Assembly (NCBI GenBank): GCA_030765055.1
Contig: CM060953.1
Location: 10,711,045 to 10,775,044, forward strand
DNA from: Mantis religiosa
Taxonomy: Eukaryota > Arthropoda > Insecta > Mantodea > Mantidae
Direction of reading: 5' to 3'
DNA length: 64,000 nucleotides
Part shown: piece after piece, positions 34,013 through 45,642 of the stretch
Numbering within the stretch: the first letter of the stretch is position 1
Layout of the letters: the number at the start of each line of letters is the position of its first letter
Position numbers and translations under genes: made by a program
The notes under the pieces: generated by a model
Told to the model about the DNA's origin: nothing
What the model saw: only the letters and a program-made list of their open reading frames with translations
Database searches by the model: none

Positions 34013-36070
34013 CAGTATAGTTTGTGACCATTCAAAAGAATGGCATTCTTCAAAGTTGAAAGAATTATCAAATTTTTTTTAAGTGATTTATGAAATTATG
34101 GTAAAAGAAAAGTACACACACATATACTGTCTTTGTAATATTAATGTGAATTATAGGTTATACAACTTACCTAATCAAATTCATTTATTGTTAATTATTG
34201 GTTCAGTACATTATGTTTACAAAAGAAAATTGTACAGTTGACACTGCAGTTACATAGGCAGTTAATATATTATATAATAGTTTCATATTAACATTTACAG
34301 AAACAGAACCAATATTGATACCTAGGGTGATTGAGGATGCAATCACATCAGCATTATTTTCAAAATAGTTCAACAGATGGCACTAAATGCAGTCATGGCA
34401 CTCAACAAATACTAATTGAGAACCTCACAATGCCTAACACTACTTCACTCTAGTTGTCATTTTGGCATTTGCAAATAGCTGGACAGTTGGTACTTGCATT
34501 TCCAAAATGACACATTCTAATTCCTGCCTTTCTTTACTTTTCTGGCTTTCCTGCTTTGCTTCTTATAAAAGTTCTAAATTATTGAGATCTGCAATGCATC
34601 CTACTTAAGAAGATGGGAGTAATTTGTTATAGACTATTTTCTTATCACACTGTTATTTATTTTATCCCTGTATTTTGAACTGGGATTCTACAAAAAAGTT
34701 TAAAAAAAAAAGGAAATTGATCTGACTGCTACAGGCACAGAGGTCCACATAGAGTGGGCTAATTTCATTTCCCTCTTCATTTTTATAAGGCTGTAAAAAT
34801 AATTCTCAAGCCTAACTTGATGAAGTACTTATAGGCCTACAACTTGTTTCAATGGTGCCAGTTCTGCATATCAACTCCACATATCTTTTGTTCTTTCCCC
34901 CCCCCTCAACCTGTGCGGAGCGTGTTAAGTACTGATAAGTCTCATAGCTCATTTCCATTTTACTCAAATTTGCATATTACTGACTACAAATATTAAGAAG
35001 TCTCAAACTATACTGACTGAAAATTTACATCTTTCTTTTCCTTCATATCCTTTCTTTTTTTATTTCCTTAATAAATTCAAATACTGGAAAAGATATGGTG
35101 AATTGATGCCTGGAAAAAATTAAAAACTTCTGTTTACTTGCAATGCAGTATCCTTAAATTGGCGTACACGTAACTGTTGAAGACTTAATAATTACAATAT
35201 ATTTCTTTTAATTCCCAAATGACTTGATTACTTTGGAATCATTTTCCAAAAAGGCTACTCTAAAATGCAAGATAATTTCTAGTATAACAATGTGATGTGT
35301 GTTTCATAGTGATGACAATATGTTTTATCTAAATAACTCATGTCTCGACAACATGCCCAATATCTTTATCGTCCGTTCCCTGAAAGAAAGCAGCACCCAA
35401 CAGGAACTACAGTGTCCTTTAACAATTACTCTAAACTGCCGTTGGATAAAACCTAAACGGATGTAAGTAATTTACTATCACTCGACAGCAAACTGAACAA
35501 AAATGCTGTAAAAACAATTGAATCAAGCAACTGCTAAAACAGCTTTGTCAGATATTTGACTTGTTGTGCAGACATGGCTTAAAATTGTAAACTTGTTGGA
35601 CTTAATGCACATTAGAATAATGTATAATAATTGCACATAGTACGTACTTGACAACCTTGCAATGACTCATGGGGAACAATATATATATTTATATATAGTA
35701 TTTTTTTTTGTCGGCACTTATTTTTTTTTAAGAGACAACGTTGCTAATCTCTGTTTCTGTTTACCATAACAGCTGGCAAACAAGGGGTTAAGGGAAAACA
35801 GTTCCTCTACTGCTCATGGATACCTTTTTATGCATCTACAAATCACATTATAAAACTTGTATTTTACAGTACAAAATAGCTTAGCTGGCCCTGCATTTAG
35901 GAAGAAGCATATTTAAAAACCTTTAATATATCTATACACGCTTTAGCTTTAAAAGGTCACTATTTAACAAAACTGCTCAATTTTACTTTTATACATTCTG
36001 TCAACAAAGTACCAGGAATTGATCACATAAAAATCTTGTATAACGGGATTCAAAATTATTGTTCTCCCTA
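34013..36070. other. no recognisable gene
   Basis: A/T-rich, with short homopolymer and TA runs (for example 35683-35710) but no supported ORF, RNA or transposon end. Confidence 0.4.
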
Positions 36071-36522
36071 AGTTGGTACATCTTTTCTCTACGCCCACAC
36101 AGTTTGATTGTCATCTGTCATCTCGTTTGTTTACAGGACGCCATTTTGTTAGTGCATCTCAAAGGTCTGCTGAAATTTCACAATGAATAAAAATACTGAA
36201 CAAGGAATGTGTCTCAAATTTTGCATTGCAAATGGTATTTTGTGTGCCAAATTGCTGAAAATGTTACAGAGGGCTTACATTGAATCAACTTTATCAAAAA
36301 ATGTGCATATGAGTGGTACAGTGAATTCAAAAGTGTTCAAGATGTGGTGGAAGATTTGCTTCCCTCTGGTCGGCCATCAGCCGTTTCAACTGAACTGAAC
36401 ATTGCTCAAGTGAAGGAAATGGAATCTGGAAATTGTCAATTAGATCTGAGAGAGATCGCTGCTGAACTTTCTGTCTCTCATGAATCGATTCGTACCATTT
36501 TAAATGATTGTTTGGGCATGAC

Positions 36523-37265
36523 TAGGGATCCCTGATTCCGAAATGAAAAAAACTGGGACACTTTGATATTATGTTATCGGAAAACCAAAAGATCTTTTAC
36601 ATATACACATGGGTAAATAATGAATTAATACAGTGCCATTAACCTTATTGTATTGAACATGATCCATGATATCAGATTTCCATCCATGGCTAACGCTAAA
36701 CACACTGTGGCAGAAATTACACTACACTTCATATCCAGATCCAGTACTATTAATACTACTGTCCTTGAAAAGTAGAAATTGCTCTCTAACAGAATCACTA
36801 AATATACAGTTTTGCCTAGGTATCTTAATTTACTTCACAGTTACAGTAGAAGCAAATTAAACCGAATAATAACTTTAGTATCCACGTGTTCATATGTGTG
36901 AAAGCATGCACATAGGATGAGATAGAAGCCAATCCGAGTCATCTGTAGAAACTAGAATGCAACTTCCGCCGATAGTAAACATACACTTCGGTACCATCAT
37001 AACAATCAAATAACGAAATATTTCCCTTTTGATATTTACCTGATTATCTAAAAAAATGTAGTTCTCCATGTCAAGGAATGCAAGTGCAATAAAACTAGAG
37101 ATGTTATGTGTATTTAAGATGCAAAAGTATTCAGTACTAATAAACCTCTAAAAAAACTGGACATTTAGCATCCTGGGTAGAACTTTTTGCGACACTGGGA
37201 CAATTGAACAAAAAAGGCTAAAATCTGGAACTGTCCCAGTAAAACCAGGACGTCTGGGATCCTTA
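36523..37265. mobile_element. hAT-like non-autonomous element with 8-bp target duplication
   Basis: GGCATGAC is duplicated at 36515-36522 and 37266-37273. The ends are inverted (TAGGGATCCC and GGGATCCTTA), with a CTGGGACA motif further in on both sides. Eight-base duplication is the hAT signature. No transposase is encoded in its 743 bp. Confidence 0.8.
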
Positions 37266-37526
37266 GGCATGACACATGTTGCTAGATTAGTTCCAAAAGA
37301 CTTGAACTTTCTGCAAAAACTCAATCGCATAAGGATCACTGAAGACATGCTAGAATGAGCCAACTCCAACCCCACATTCATAAAATGCACTGTAACTGGT
37401 AACGAGACGTGGGTTTATGAGTTTGACAGGTAAACCAGTCAACAAGCTTCTGAGTGGTGCCTTCCCACTGAACCAAAACCCAAAAGGGCACATCAAACTC
37501 AATCAAAATAAAAGTGAATCGATGGG

Positions 37527-38354
37527 GTGCTTCCCTTTTTGGACATCAAGATTAAAAAAATGGACAACAAACTCACTTTTGGTATTTATAGGAAACCGAC
37601 GCTCACAGATAATTATATTAAGAACAACAGTTTCAACCCAAAACAACACCTACATGCCATTTTCAACAGTTTAATCTTTTGGATGATCAACTTTCCACTA
37701 AACAGAGAACATTATCAAGAAGAATACCATATAAAAAAAGTAACCATGTCCAACGGTTTCAACCCAAATTTAACTGACAAAAAAATTAACAAACTCAACA
37801 AGAAAATAAAAGAAACCACCATCCTGCAGCCTACAAGAGCAAACGAGAATAAAATATCTAAGAAATTTAGCCTCCACCCATCTGTGCATAATACATTCCA
37901 AAAAATCTTTTCAACGCACAACATGGTTCTTGCACCTCAATATCAAAAAAATTCAATTATTGCAAAAGAAAAACCAGGAATCTATGAGATCAAATGTGAA
38001 ACTTGCCCTAAAATTTATATAGGAAAAATAAAAATAAATATTGACATCAGAACTAAAGAGCATATAAGAAACATTAAAAATGGTGAAATAGAAAAATTAG
38101 CAGTGTCTTTTCATTGTTCGGATTGCAGACATGACATTAACTTGGAGATAACTTTAATAAAACATGTTAATCATCCCAAAGTTCTTTCTGTATGGGAAAA
38201 AATCTTCATTAACAAAAATAGTCCCTTCCAAACTCCACCACCGAACATCTTTGACAAATACATCATGCCATCTATTGATGATACGGAGAAGGAAGAAACC
38301 ACTACGATTTGCACTAGTCGAGATTCAGCTGAAGATGGGAGCAACAGCTCTTGA
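37527..38354 (+). CDS. PLE-7 RT tail plus GIY-YIG endonuclease
   Basis: The 275-codon frame has no stop: FGIYRKPTLTDNYIK (RT tail), FSLHPSVHNTFQKIF, PGIYEIKCETCPKIYIGK (GIY-YIG core and linker Cys), IRTKEHIRNIK, AVSFHCSDCRHDI, in which the usual HFWSENHxI is altered by an inserted CSDCR, and WEKIFINKN. It ends DSAEDGSNSS over the hammerhead. The usual KTKRN is changed to KIKIN, so activity is doubtful. Confidence 0.85.
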   Translation: MLPFLDIKIKKMDNKLTFGIYRKPTLTDNYIKNNSFNPKQHLHAIFNSLIFWMINFPLNREHYQEEYHIKKVTMSNGFNPNLTDKKINKLNKKIKETTILQPTRANENKISKKFSLHPSVHNTFQKIFSTHNMVLAPQYQKNSIIAKEKPGIYEIKCETCPKIYIGKIKINIDIRTKEHIRNIKNGEIEKLAVSFHCSDCRHDINLEITLIKHVNHPKVLSVWEKIFINKNSPFQTPPPNIFDKYIMPSIDDTEKEETTTICTSRDSAEDGSNSS

Positions 38355-38365
38355 AACATGTCCTG
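38326..38365 (+). ncRNA. hammerhead ribozyme motif of PLE-7
   Basis: Stem I CAG, core CTGAAGA, bulged T, stem II GGGAGC/GCTCTT with AACA loop, GAAAC, AT loop, GT, C17, then CTG closing stem I. All core positions are conserved. It overlaps the last codons of the ORF. Confidence 0.82.
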
Positions 38366-38888
38366 TGAAAAACAGTGTAAGTGAAGCAATCTGTCAATAT
38401 CTTCTCAATTCACTTTTATTTAAACTTGTGCTTCACTGTCTCTACGCTTCTTCCAGTTTCTATACTTTGAAACTTAATAAAACCTGAAAGTCGTTTTGAC
38501 AGTTTTTTTTCGATTTTCGTGGTGACGTGCACTCAGAATTCTTGCAAGGTCAGATGGTAAATAAATATTATAATCTGAATGTTATGTGGCGTTTGAGAGA
38601 ACAAATACGGTGAAAAAGACCAGATTTGTGTAAAGACAACTCATGGATAGTGCCCCAGCTCACAAGGCTATCATTGTGAAGGAATTTCTGACCAAAAACC
38701 CAATAAATCTCAATCGAACAACCAACGTATTCACCTGATGTGATTCCGGCTGACTTCTTTCTCTTTCCAAAACTCTAGTTAGCACTTTGAGGCACCCGTT
38801 TTCAATTAATAGAAGACATTAAATAAACTGTAAAAAAACTAGATGACAGTCAAACTCCGCGTGGGTATAGAGGAAAGATATACCAACT

Positions 38889-41331
38889 TAGCAACAATAA
38901 TAATCTCAAATCCGCACTTATACAAGTTTTTTATATGATCAATTCTCAGTACTTTTGTGACACAGTAGCATATATAAAAAAAGGAACAAGACTGAGAAAA
39001 TAATCTCTCCTATTATGTGACACTTTTAAAGTTATATTTACAACTTACAGATTTCTTTCTTTTTACCAAAATAAAACTGAGTAGTAACATATACCAGCAT
39101 GATACACTTCAGAAGAAACATTAAACTATAGTCAATATATTATAGAAATGTCAAATAAACAAATTTACTTTGTGCAAAAATTCCAAGCTAATATACAAAA
39201 TTTTTATGTCTAGCTTAACATACCATGAGAAGAACACTTGACTGTTTCAATTTCTGAATGTAAAAAAAATAACTATTAACTGTCCATATACATCTCTTAT
39301 CACTTGATCAAGCAAAATTTCAACTATTTCACTTATATAATACATGCTGAAAAGTTTACTATTCAAAACAGCCAAATCATGCATTCCAAGATTTCACTTC
39401 TCCGTCAGCCCTTGGCCTTCTTATAAGCACACTGTGAGCAAGCATACATATTATTAGAAACCAATATACTAAGCGGAACAGAAGTGCCATCTATTAACAG
39501 TCAACTTAATTAAAACTTGCTATAGTAATCACAGTCAATTTTAATGCCAATTTAATATTTCTTTTTATTCTGAATTCATAAATGGCAGTTGCTCCTTGTA
39601 AAAGGGCCAAAATAAAACTTTTAGTACATACATTTTAAATAACTCTTCTAAACATTAATTTTTTTCTATGCATTTCTTAAACAATAACTTGCATGCTCGC
39701 TCTGTAAAAGGAATCACTTCAATGTTCTGCATTATAACAGCCCAACGTTTGGAATACTTCGTACTGAAAATAGTTTTCAATTACTCCAAATTTGGCCTTA
39801 CAGTTTTAATTTTCTAGCGTCCTGGTATTCGTTACACCATCTCACTGAAGTCCAATTAACTTGCGTTAAAATCTTCCTTGTTCTGATAGGACGAATCAAG
39901 TTGGATGCTAGCTTCAACGTTTGCCAGCTTCTTTAATATTTACATTCCCAATTCTTACTTTCTATAAGAAAATTTTCTGGTATGTAAATGTGGCTTACAA
40001 AACAATTAGATCAGCTATGAATGCTGATCATTCTTTGGTATGAAGCCTGAGTGAAAAAAAAAAGAAGAAAAACCATGCAGTCCTTTCACTTTAACCCATT
40101 CATGCCTCCATTCATACTTTCATTATCATAATTGAACTTCTTAAAGTGCAAAAAGTTATCTTTTCTGTCTTGTCATTTTGAGAGAAATTTGTACTGTTTT
40201 TTTTAAGAAGAGGTTATCTAATTTTATCTATGTTCAATTTGGGTGTCCAAATAAACATAACCTGGCTGGTACATAAGTGTGGAATGTGGACTTACTTCAG
40301 TCTTAAATGTATATATCTTTTTTCCTGTTATTAGTTTTGTTAGCTGCCAAAATTCTGTCTTTTCGCCAAAGCATTCTCACCTTGCTTGTGCAACACTCAC
40401 AACTATACACTTACCAAAACATTGATAATTGAATCCCACTTGTCACTCTTGTGTTATGTATAATATTTACATGTTTAGCAAAACTAAGCTGGGTACAATG
40501 ATAATATTTATAAATATTTCATTCACAGGCTTGTAAATTGAGAAAGAGATTACATCGGCTAAATGGATAAAATACATTTCAAAATAAAATCTTCTCAGTT
40601 GCAAATCAGTGCCTCCTTTTAAAAGGAAAATCACACAAAGAGGCGATTGTTTCAAACAAGTACAGTAAGAAGATGTATATGTATTGGAGAGTAATGACAA
40701 AAATGATGGTAATCCCATTATCACTGTTACGAAATAAGAAAAGCCATTAAGTGATGCTGAAATGTTTTAAATTGCAGTTCTTCAGCACCAAGCCACACGT
40801 TCTAATGTTGTAATACGATGCACCATTCGAGTATCACTTTTCTTTCCGTAAAAAAGGAGTTCTTTCCATTAAGCTGACCTAACTTTTGACATTATAGCAT
40901 CCTATTACAGAATGTGGTCTAGAAAACGAAACATAATCTCTCATACCATTTGGTATGCATATATATGTAAATATACAGAGCATTGCAGAATTCAACTGAC
41001 GAACCTTCAGCAGCGACAGAAGAATAATATAGGACAGGTATGGTGTGTGGTGACTGTTCCTTTAAATATATATATGCAATTAAATAAAAACTGCTGTACT
41101 GATTTCCACTCTAAAACAGTTCGTTTCTTCTCCACAAGTGTAAAAATACCTGACATTGTGGTATTTTTTAAGTTATGAAATTCGCTTGTTCTGGAAAAAT
41201 ACTTTGTAAGAGTCAGTGCATTACTGACACCTCCATTTTCATATGGAAAATAATATAATTTTCATATTAGAGAGTAAACAAACGTTAACTGTAGTAATAA
41301 CACTGGCATTCTGGTAGTGCTCCGTTCAAAC
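38889..41331. other. no recognisable gene
   Basis: A/T-rich sequence with no supported ORF or transposon. It could be intergenic or distal 3' sequence of Sema-1a; the window gives no way to tell. Confidence 0.4.
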
Positions 41332-41343
41332 TCTGTACAAGTG

Positions 41344-41612
41344 TAAAACCTTTTTAAACCACTTCTCGAACTGTAAAAACACTTAAGCTCCACTTACATT
41401 TAAAATTAGGACATGTTTCAAGGACCGCATCCACTAGGCGGTCACCTGAAGAACCAGTTGAACATCAGCTGACGAGGACGTGGGGTCTTTGAAACATGTC
41501 CTAATTTTAAATGTAAGTGGAGGTTAAGTGTTTTTACAGTTCAAGAAGTGGTTTAAAAAGGTTTTATTGATGAAGCTCCACTGTTTATAAATACTTCTAT
41601 TCATAGTTTTAT
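41344..41612 (+). mobile_element. palindromic ORF-less PLE-terminus insertion with hammerhead-like core
   Basis: Flanked by the 12-bp duplication TCTGTACAAGTG (41332-41343, 41613-41624). Arms of about 78 bp (41344-41421 and 41489-41566) are inverted copies. In the loop region CTGACGA (41469-41475) precedes GAAACATGTCC (41491-41501). The tail resembles that of the 13316-13501 insertion. Confidence 0.82.
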
Positions 41613-41624
41613 TCTGTACAAGTG

Positions 41625-42900
41625 GTAAAACATTTTGTTGTTATTCCAAACAGAAGATTATGCTATGGAGAGGATTCGGAATGGAGGTCCAAACTTGGTC
41701 TATTGTACCTATGCTTCCAAGTGGAGCACCCCGGGAGGAAGGATGAGGCAAGAGGAGGCAGTGGGCAGTTGTCCCAAGGAGCCACAACAGTACAAAGTGC
41801 AGGGTCCCTATAACTTCTCTGCAGGCCAAAACAACCAGCATCCCACCCATCGTGGTCCCGAAACAGCTCACTAGGTCAGACAAGAGACCGTACTACTGGG
41901 GAAGGAAGTGTTTACTATGAACATATCCTGCCATGTGAAGCAGAAACCACAGGTTTCTGAGAGAAGAATGTACGAAAGGGATGATAAAACCATATAAGTT
42001 ATTAATAAGCAATTGGGAATATATGATATATGAAATAAAGTAAAAAAGAAATATTGTAATAGAAATAACGTGTAAATGAAATAAATATAAGGAAAAAGTT
42101 ACCTTAAATTAGGATGGGCAGGCAAAGCCAGATACGTAAACAATAGGACAATAGAAGCCCAAAATGCCTTCGCCAGCACGGAGCCAGAAACAATAACGAG
42201 GTTTAAGGAAAATATGTAGAGGCAGGATGCAGTACCATTATGACGCCAAGGGGTCCTACAACTTTAGGGGATAGACCTGCGACTGCTGCACAGTTGAAGG
42301 TGAATGGAAATGACCAATAAGATAAAACCATACAAATTAACTCCCCCAATAAAATGTAGCATAAATCACATGATAGGTGTGAAATAGAGAACAAATAGAA
42401 AAAGGGTGGAGATAGACAAACAAATCTAGGAAGAAGCCGAGAGTAGGGCAAAGTGAGAAGCATGACTCGGTTGGTTACAAAGAAAGGGAGAAGACACGTT
42501 AGTTTAATATCTGATGGCGAGGTAATAGTGGAGTTAGATTTCAAATGTGGTAGGATTAAATGTTCTCAAACAGACAAGGGGATGCAACGAGAGTGAGAGC
42601 AAGTGAGAAAAGCCGAGCAATCAGACAAGTAAGATCTGTGTGAATAAACTATCCACAGGAAATTGAAGCAGGACTTTTCATTGACTGGTGATAACTGCTG
42701 GACCCTGAGAGAGTATTCTTGCTCGCTGACATGTAATCCTTAACCATCCTGCCATACCACACCAAAAGGTCTCCACAAGAGAAATCCCACACCACATGCA
42801 ACACTCAGACTCCTGCCGACACTTCTACCCTGAAAGAGACCACCAGATGAGAGATGATGTAAAATGATAATGTAGATAAAATTCGGGGGATGTAATTATA
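41625..42900. other. no assigned gene
   Basis: Several short frames (for example 41635-41874) but no family match. A GTGAATAAACT followed by CTTTTCATTGACTGGTG near 42640-42690 looks LTR-like, but no ends were found. Confidence 0.35.
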
Positions 42901-44128
42901 AGGGTACATCAAATATAAACAGGAATGATTTTTTTAAATTTATTTTATCAACAAACAAAAATGCTCAAATACAGCATAGTGCCGTGCCTTCGATACATAT
43001 TTTCTCCATTGCATTGGCAAGTTTTTGATGCCATCCTTTAGAAAGAAGGATGCATGCGGAGCCAATTGAGCAAGAACTCTTCTCCACTTAACCGCTGTTT
43101 GAGTGGTCCAAACAAATGGTAGTCGCAGGGCGATAAATTTGGACTGTGAGGAGTGAGTTCCAAAGGTGTCTCCATGCATTTTCTCCAGTTTTTCCTGCAT
43201 TATAGTGGCAGTATGTGGCCTCCATTGTCATTGAGAAGAATGGCGATTTGGATCGGTTGTTGGCGTCGCTTGCTGCTTTTGCTTCATCCAAAATGTGAGA
43301 GTAATAGGCTGCATTAATTGCCCTTTGTTCATGAAGAAAATCCACCAGCAAAACTCCTGCAGAGTCCCAGAAAATAGTTGCAAGCACTCTTCCATCAGAT
43401 GGGTGTGTTCTGAAATTGACAGACCTGCTTCGTCTCCTCGCTGCCACTCCATGCATGCTTTGACTCTGGGATGAAATGATGCACCCAGGTTTCATCACAA
43501 ATCACAATGCAATTCAAAAGATCTTCTCCTTCCTCCTCGTAGCGATGCTGGTGTCCCTGACAAACTTTCTGACGTAACGCTTTTTGTTCCTGATTGAAGG
43601 ACAAGGAACCTAACTAGCAGACAATTTTCTATAATGGAGTTCATCTAGGATGATTGTTTGAACACTTCCATAAATTATTCCTAGGGAAAAAACAATTTCG
43701 AATAATTTTATGTGCCAATCTTCTTCAATAATGTCATGAATGTCAACAATGTTGCCTGCAGTAATGCTTGTCCACGATCTACTCTTTTGAGGTTCATTTT
43801 CTATAGCCTCTCTTCCCGCCACAAAAATGTTTGTCCACTCATACACTCCAGTCTGTAAAAGTGTTTCTTCCCCAAAGTGTGCACGGAGCTATCTCAAATT
43901 TTGCGATGGTTTGGTGTCCTTTTTGCAAGAAATCTGATGATGTGTTGCACAACAGACGTGTGCACCTCATGGCATACTGACACAGCCCCTTTCTCTATGG
44001 TGCATGTGCATGCCAAACCCACTCTGAGATACCCCCACCTACATATTGACAAAGTTTCTCCTCAAAATTATTGCCAACAGCAGCGCAGCGTTATATTAAA
44101 ATACCCATTTATATTTGATCTGACCTTG
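42901..44128 (-). mobile_element. M5, mariner element
   Basis: The ends share about 28 bp of inverted similarity (AGGGTACATCAAATATAAA and mate near 44128) with TA at both sides. Minus-strand transposase pieces include ETWVHHFIPESKHAW (first Asp), SKSPFF-type segments and the C-terminal WRKYVSKARHYAVF; frames are broken. Confidence 0.8.
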
Positions 44129-45302
44129 TAACGTACACAGCATTCACCTGGTGACTTGGGAAAACCCCCCAAAAACCCTTAGGTCAGGTACGTTGACCAT
44201 GGGAATCAAACCTGGACCACCTGAATGTGGGCCACAGATGACACTGCCTGAGTCATCCTTCTTGGTCCTAAATAGATGAATGGCATATGTTTGGAGTGAA
44301 GTCAATTTTAATTGCTAGTGTTTTCTTTCAAAGATTAAATATACACATTACGAAGGTGTTTACATGAAATGTCTGAACACAGCCTGGTGACAATTACCTG
44401 CAACTATCAGCAACTCAGGAAAGTCTTATCGGTGACATACTGATTTGCTATTGATTTTGATCAATTGCTAACACCATAAGAGCCCTATACCAAAATTCTT
44501 GCCTAAAACTCTTCTGCAAACCCTGCCAGTCTTATGGTTGAATTCTGCAACATCCTGTACATGTTTATCTAATGTGATTTGATAAACATTAACCATATTA
44601 GATAGTGCATTTGATCAAAGTATTCTTAATAATAAATACTTCCCAACGCTGCCACGATTAGAATAATAATTGTTCAGCACCCTAGCCTTTGTTACACTAA
44701 AGGCTAAATAGTATAACAGTAATAATCTCACCAGTTTCGAACCTAGCCACTCTGCTCACAACCATCCATTATTACAAATTATCTGCTCCACAAAATCATT
44801 CAAACATTCTTTCCCAAAGAGAGCAAGCCACATTAACATTGATTCATCTGCGGTAGCAAGATGACCCTCAAATCAACCCTCATTACCTTTTCTCTTATCC
44901 AGCACTTCTCATCCCCTTCTTCATGCTACTCAAGTTGCAGCCCTTGTTATCCCTTGCTGAGTCCAACACTTCACAGTGCACAGAGTGAGCCACCGTGCCA
45001 TCGTTTGCGTGCTAAGTCCTGTAGATATAGCTGCAAGGTGGTGGGGAATTTCCACCGCCACCACCACCGCCACCATTCAAGGTCATGGAATGCATGGAGA
45101 CAAGGGGGGGAGAAGGGGAGGAGGAAGGGGGCGAGGGCGAAGATGAGGAGCTGGAAGGAGGTGTGGTTGTAGCCAGTGGATGACCACCTCCACCTCCTGC
45201 CTGCAGCTGCTGCCTGTGTTGTCTGCCGCCCCCGGTGCCGGCCCGGTTACGTGGCGGACGAGTCAGGCTGCGATGATGCCCCCTCCCATCCTCCCCTGCC
45301 TC
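44129..45302 (-). other. Sema-1a 3' flank or 3' UTR
   Basis: Downstream of the stop on the minus strand. GC content is high just after the stop (45040-45300). A SINE-like piece (B box GGTTTGATTCCC on the minus strand, about 44150-44280) lies at the far end. I cannot place the polyadenylation site. Confidence 0.4.
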
Positions 45303-45642
45303 TCAGAGGTACACTTTCTTGGCACTACGGGCCGTACCAAACCCGTCCCCCATGTTGGTGGGCCCTCGGCCTCCTCCGGTGCGATAACCATCACCCTGGT
45401 GCGAGCGTAGCGTACCAAAATTGTCCCGTCCTCTCTGGTGTGCATATGGGTCACGAGGTGGGGGTGTGTAATTATCAGAAAATTGGAACAGTGTCTCTGC
45501 TGCTGCAGCGTTGGCGTTGTGTGCTTTCCGCAATGTGCTCTTGGGCGAGTTAAGCTTGTTGGGGGCTGGAGCAGGTACGAGGACTGGTTCTGCATACGTC
45601 ACTTCTTCTTGAGGCAACAACTTTGGCTCTGGTGCCAGTCGG
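45303..45642 (-). CDS. Sema1a: Sema1a terminal coding exon (cytoplasmic tail)
   Basis: Acceptor TTTCAG|CCGACT. It encodes LLPQEEVTYAEPVLVPAPA, a Pro/Gly/Arg-rich tail with RGRDNFGTLRSHQGD and the C-terminus SAKKVYL, then TGA at 45305-45303. In Sema-1a the tail mediates reverse signalling. Confidence 0.94.

Larger units (their letters stand above)
37520..38495 (+). mobile_element. PLE-7, 5'-truncated Penelope-like element
   Basis: It starts within the RT LPFLDIKI motif and runs through GIY-YIG, hammerhead and 3' tail to about 38495, where mariner M4 resumes. Exact ends and duplication are uncertain. Confidence 0.82.
36183..38830 (+). pseudogene. M4 mariner transposase remnant (three blocks)
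   Basis: Block 1: MNKNTEQGMCLKFCIANG and LREIAAELSVSHESIRTIL (paired helix-turn-helix). Block 2: HVARLVPKDLNFLQKL and VTGNETWVYEFD (first Asp). Block 3, after PLE-7: VFFDFRG and DSAPAHKA (second Asp) and a worn third-Asp region. Many stops; a dead copy. Confidence 0.8.
36071..38888 (+). mobile_element. M4, mariner element split by hAT-like element and PLE-7
   Basis: TIRs AGTTGGTACATCTTTTCTCT and its mate before 38889 are flanked by TA. Transposase traces lie in three blocks: 36183-36522, 37266-37500 and 38500-38830. Removing the two insertions restores ordinary mariner order. Confidence 0.8.

Noticed and set aside
34013..36070. hidden exon of a host gene
   Set aside because: Short frames show no conserved motif, no plausible splice-flanked coding block and no match to Sema1a.
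45176..45595. overlapping ORFs at the Sema1a tail exon
   Set aside because: These are shadows of the GC-rich terminal Sema1a exon and its flank in other frames and strands.
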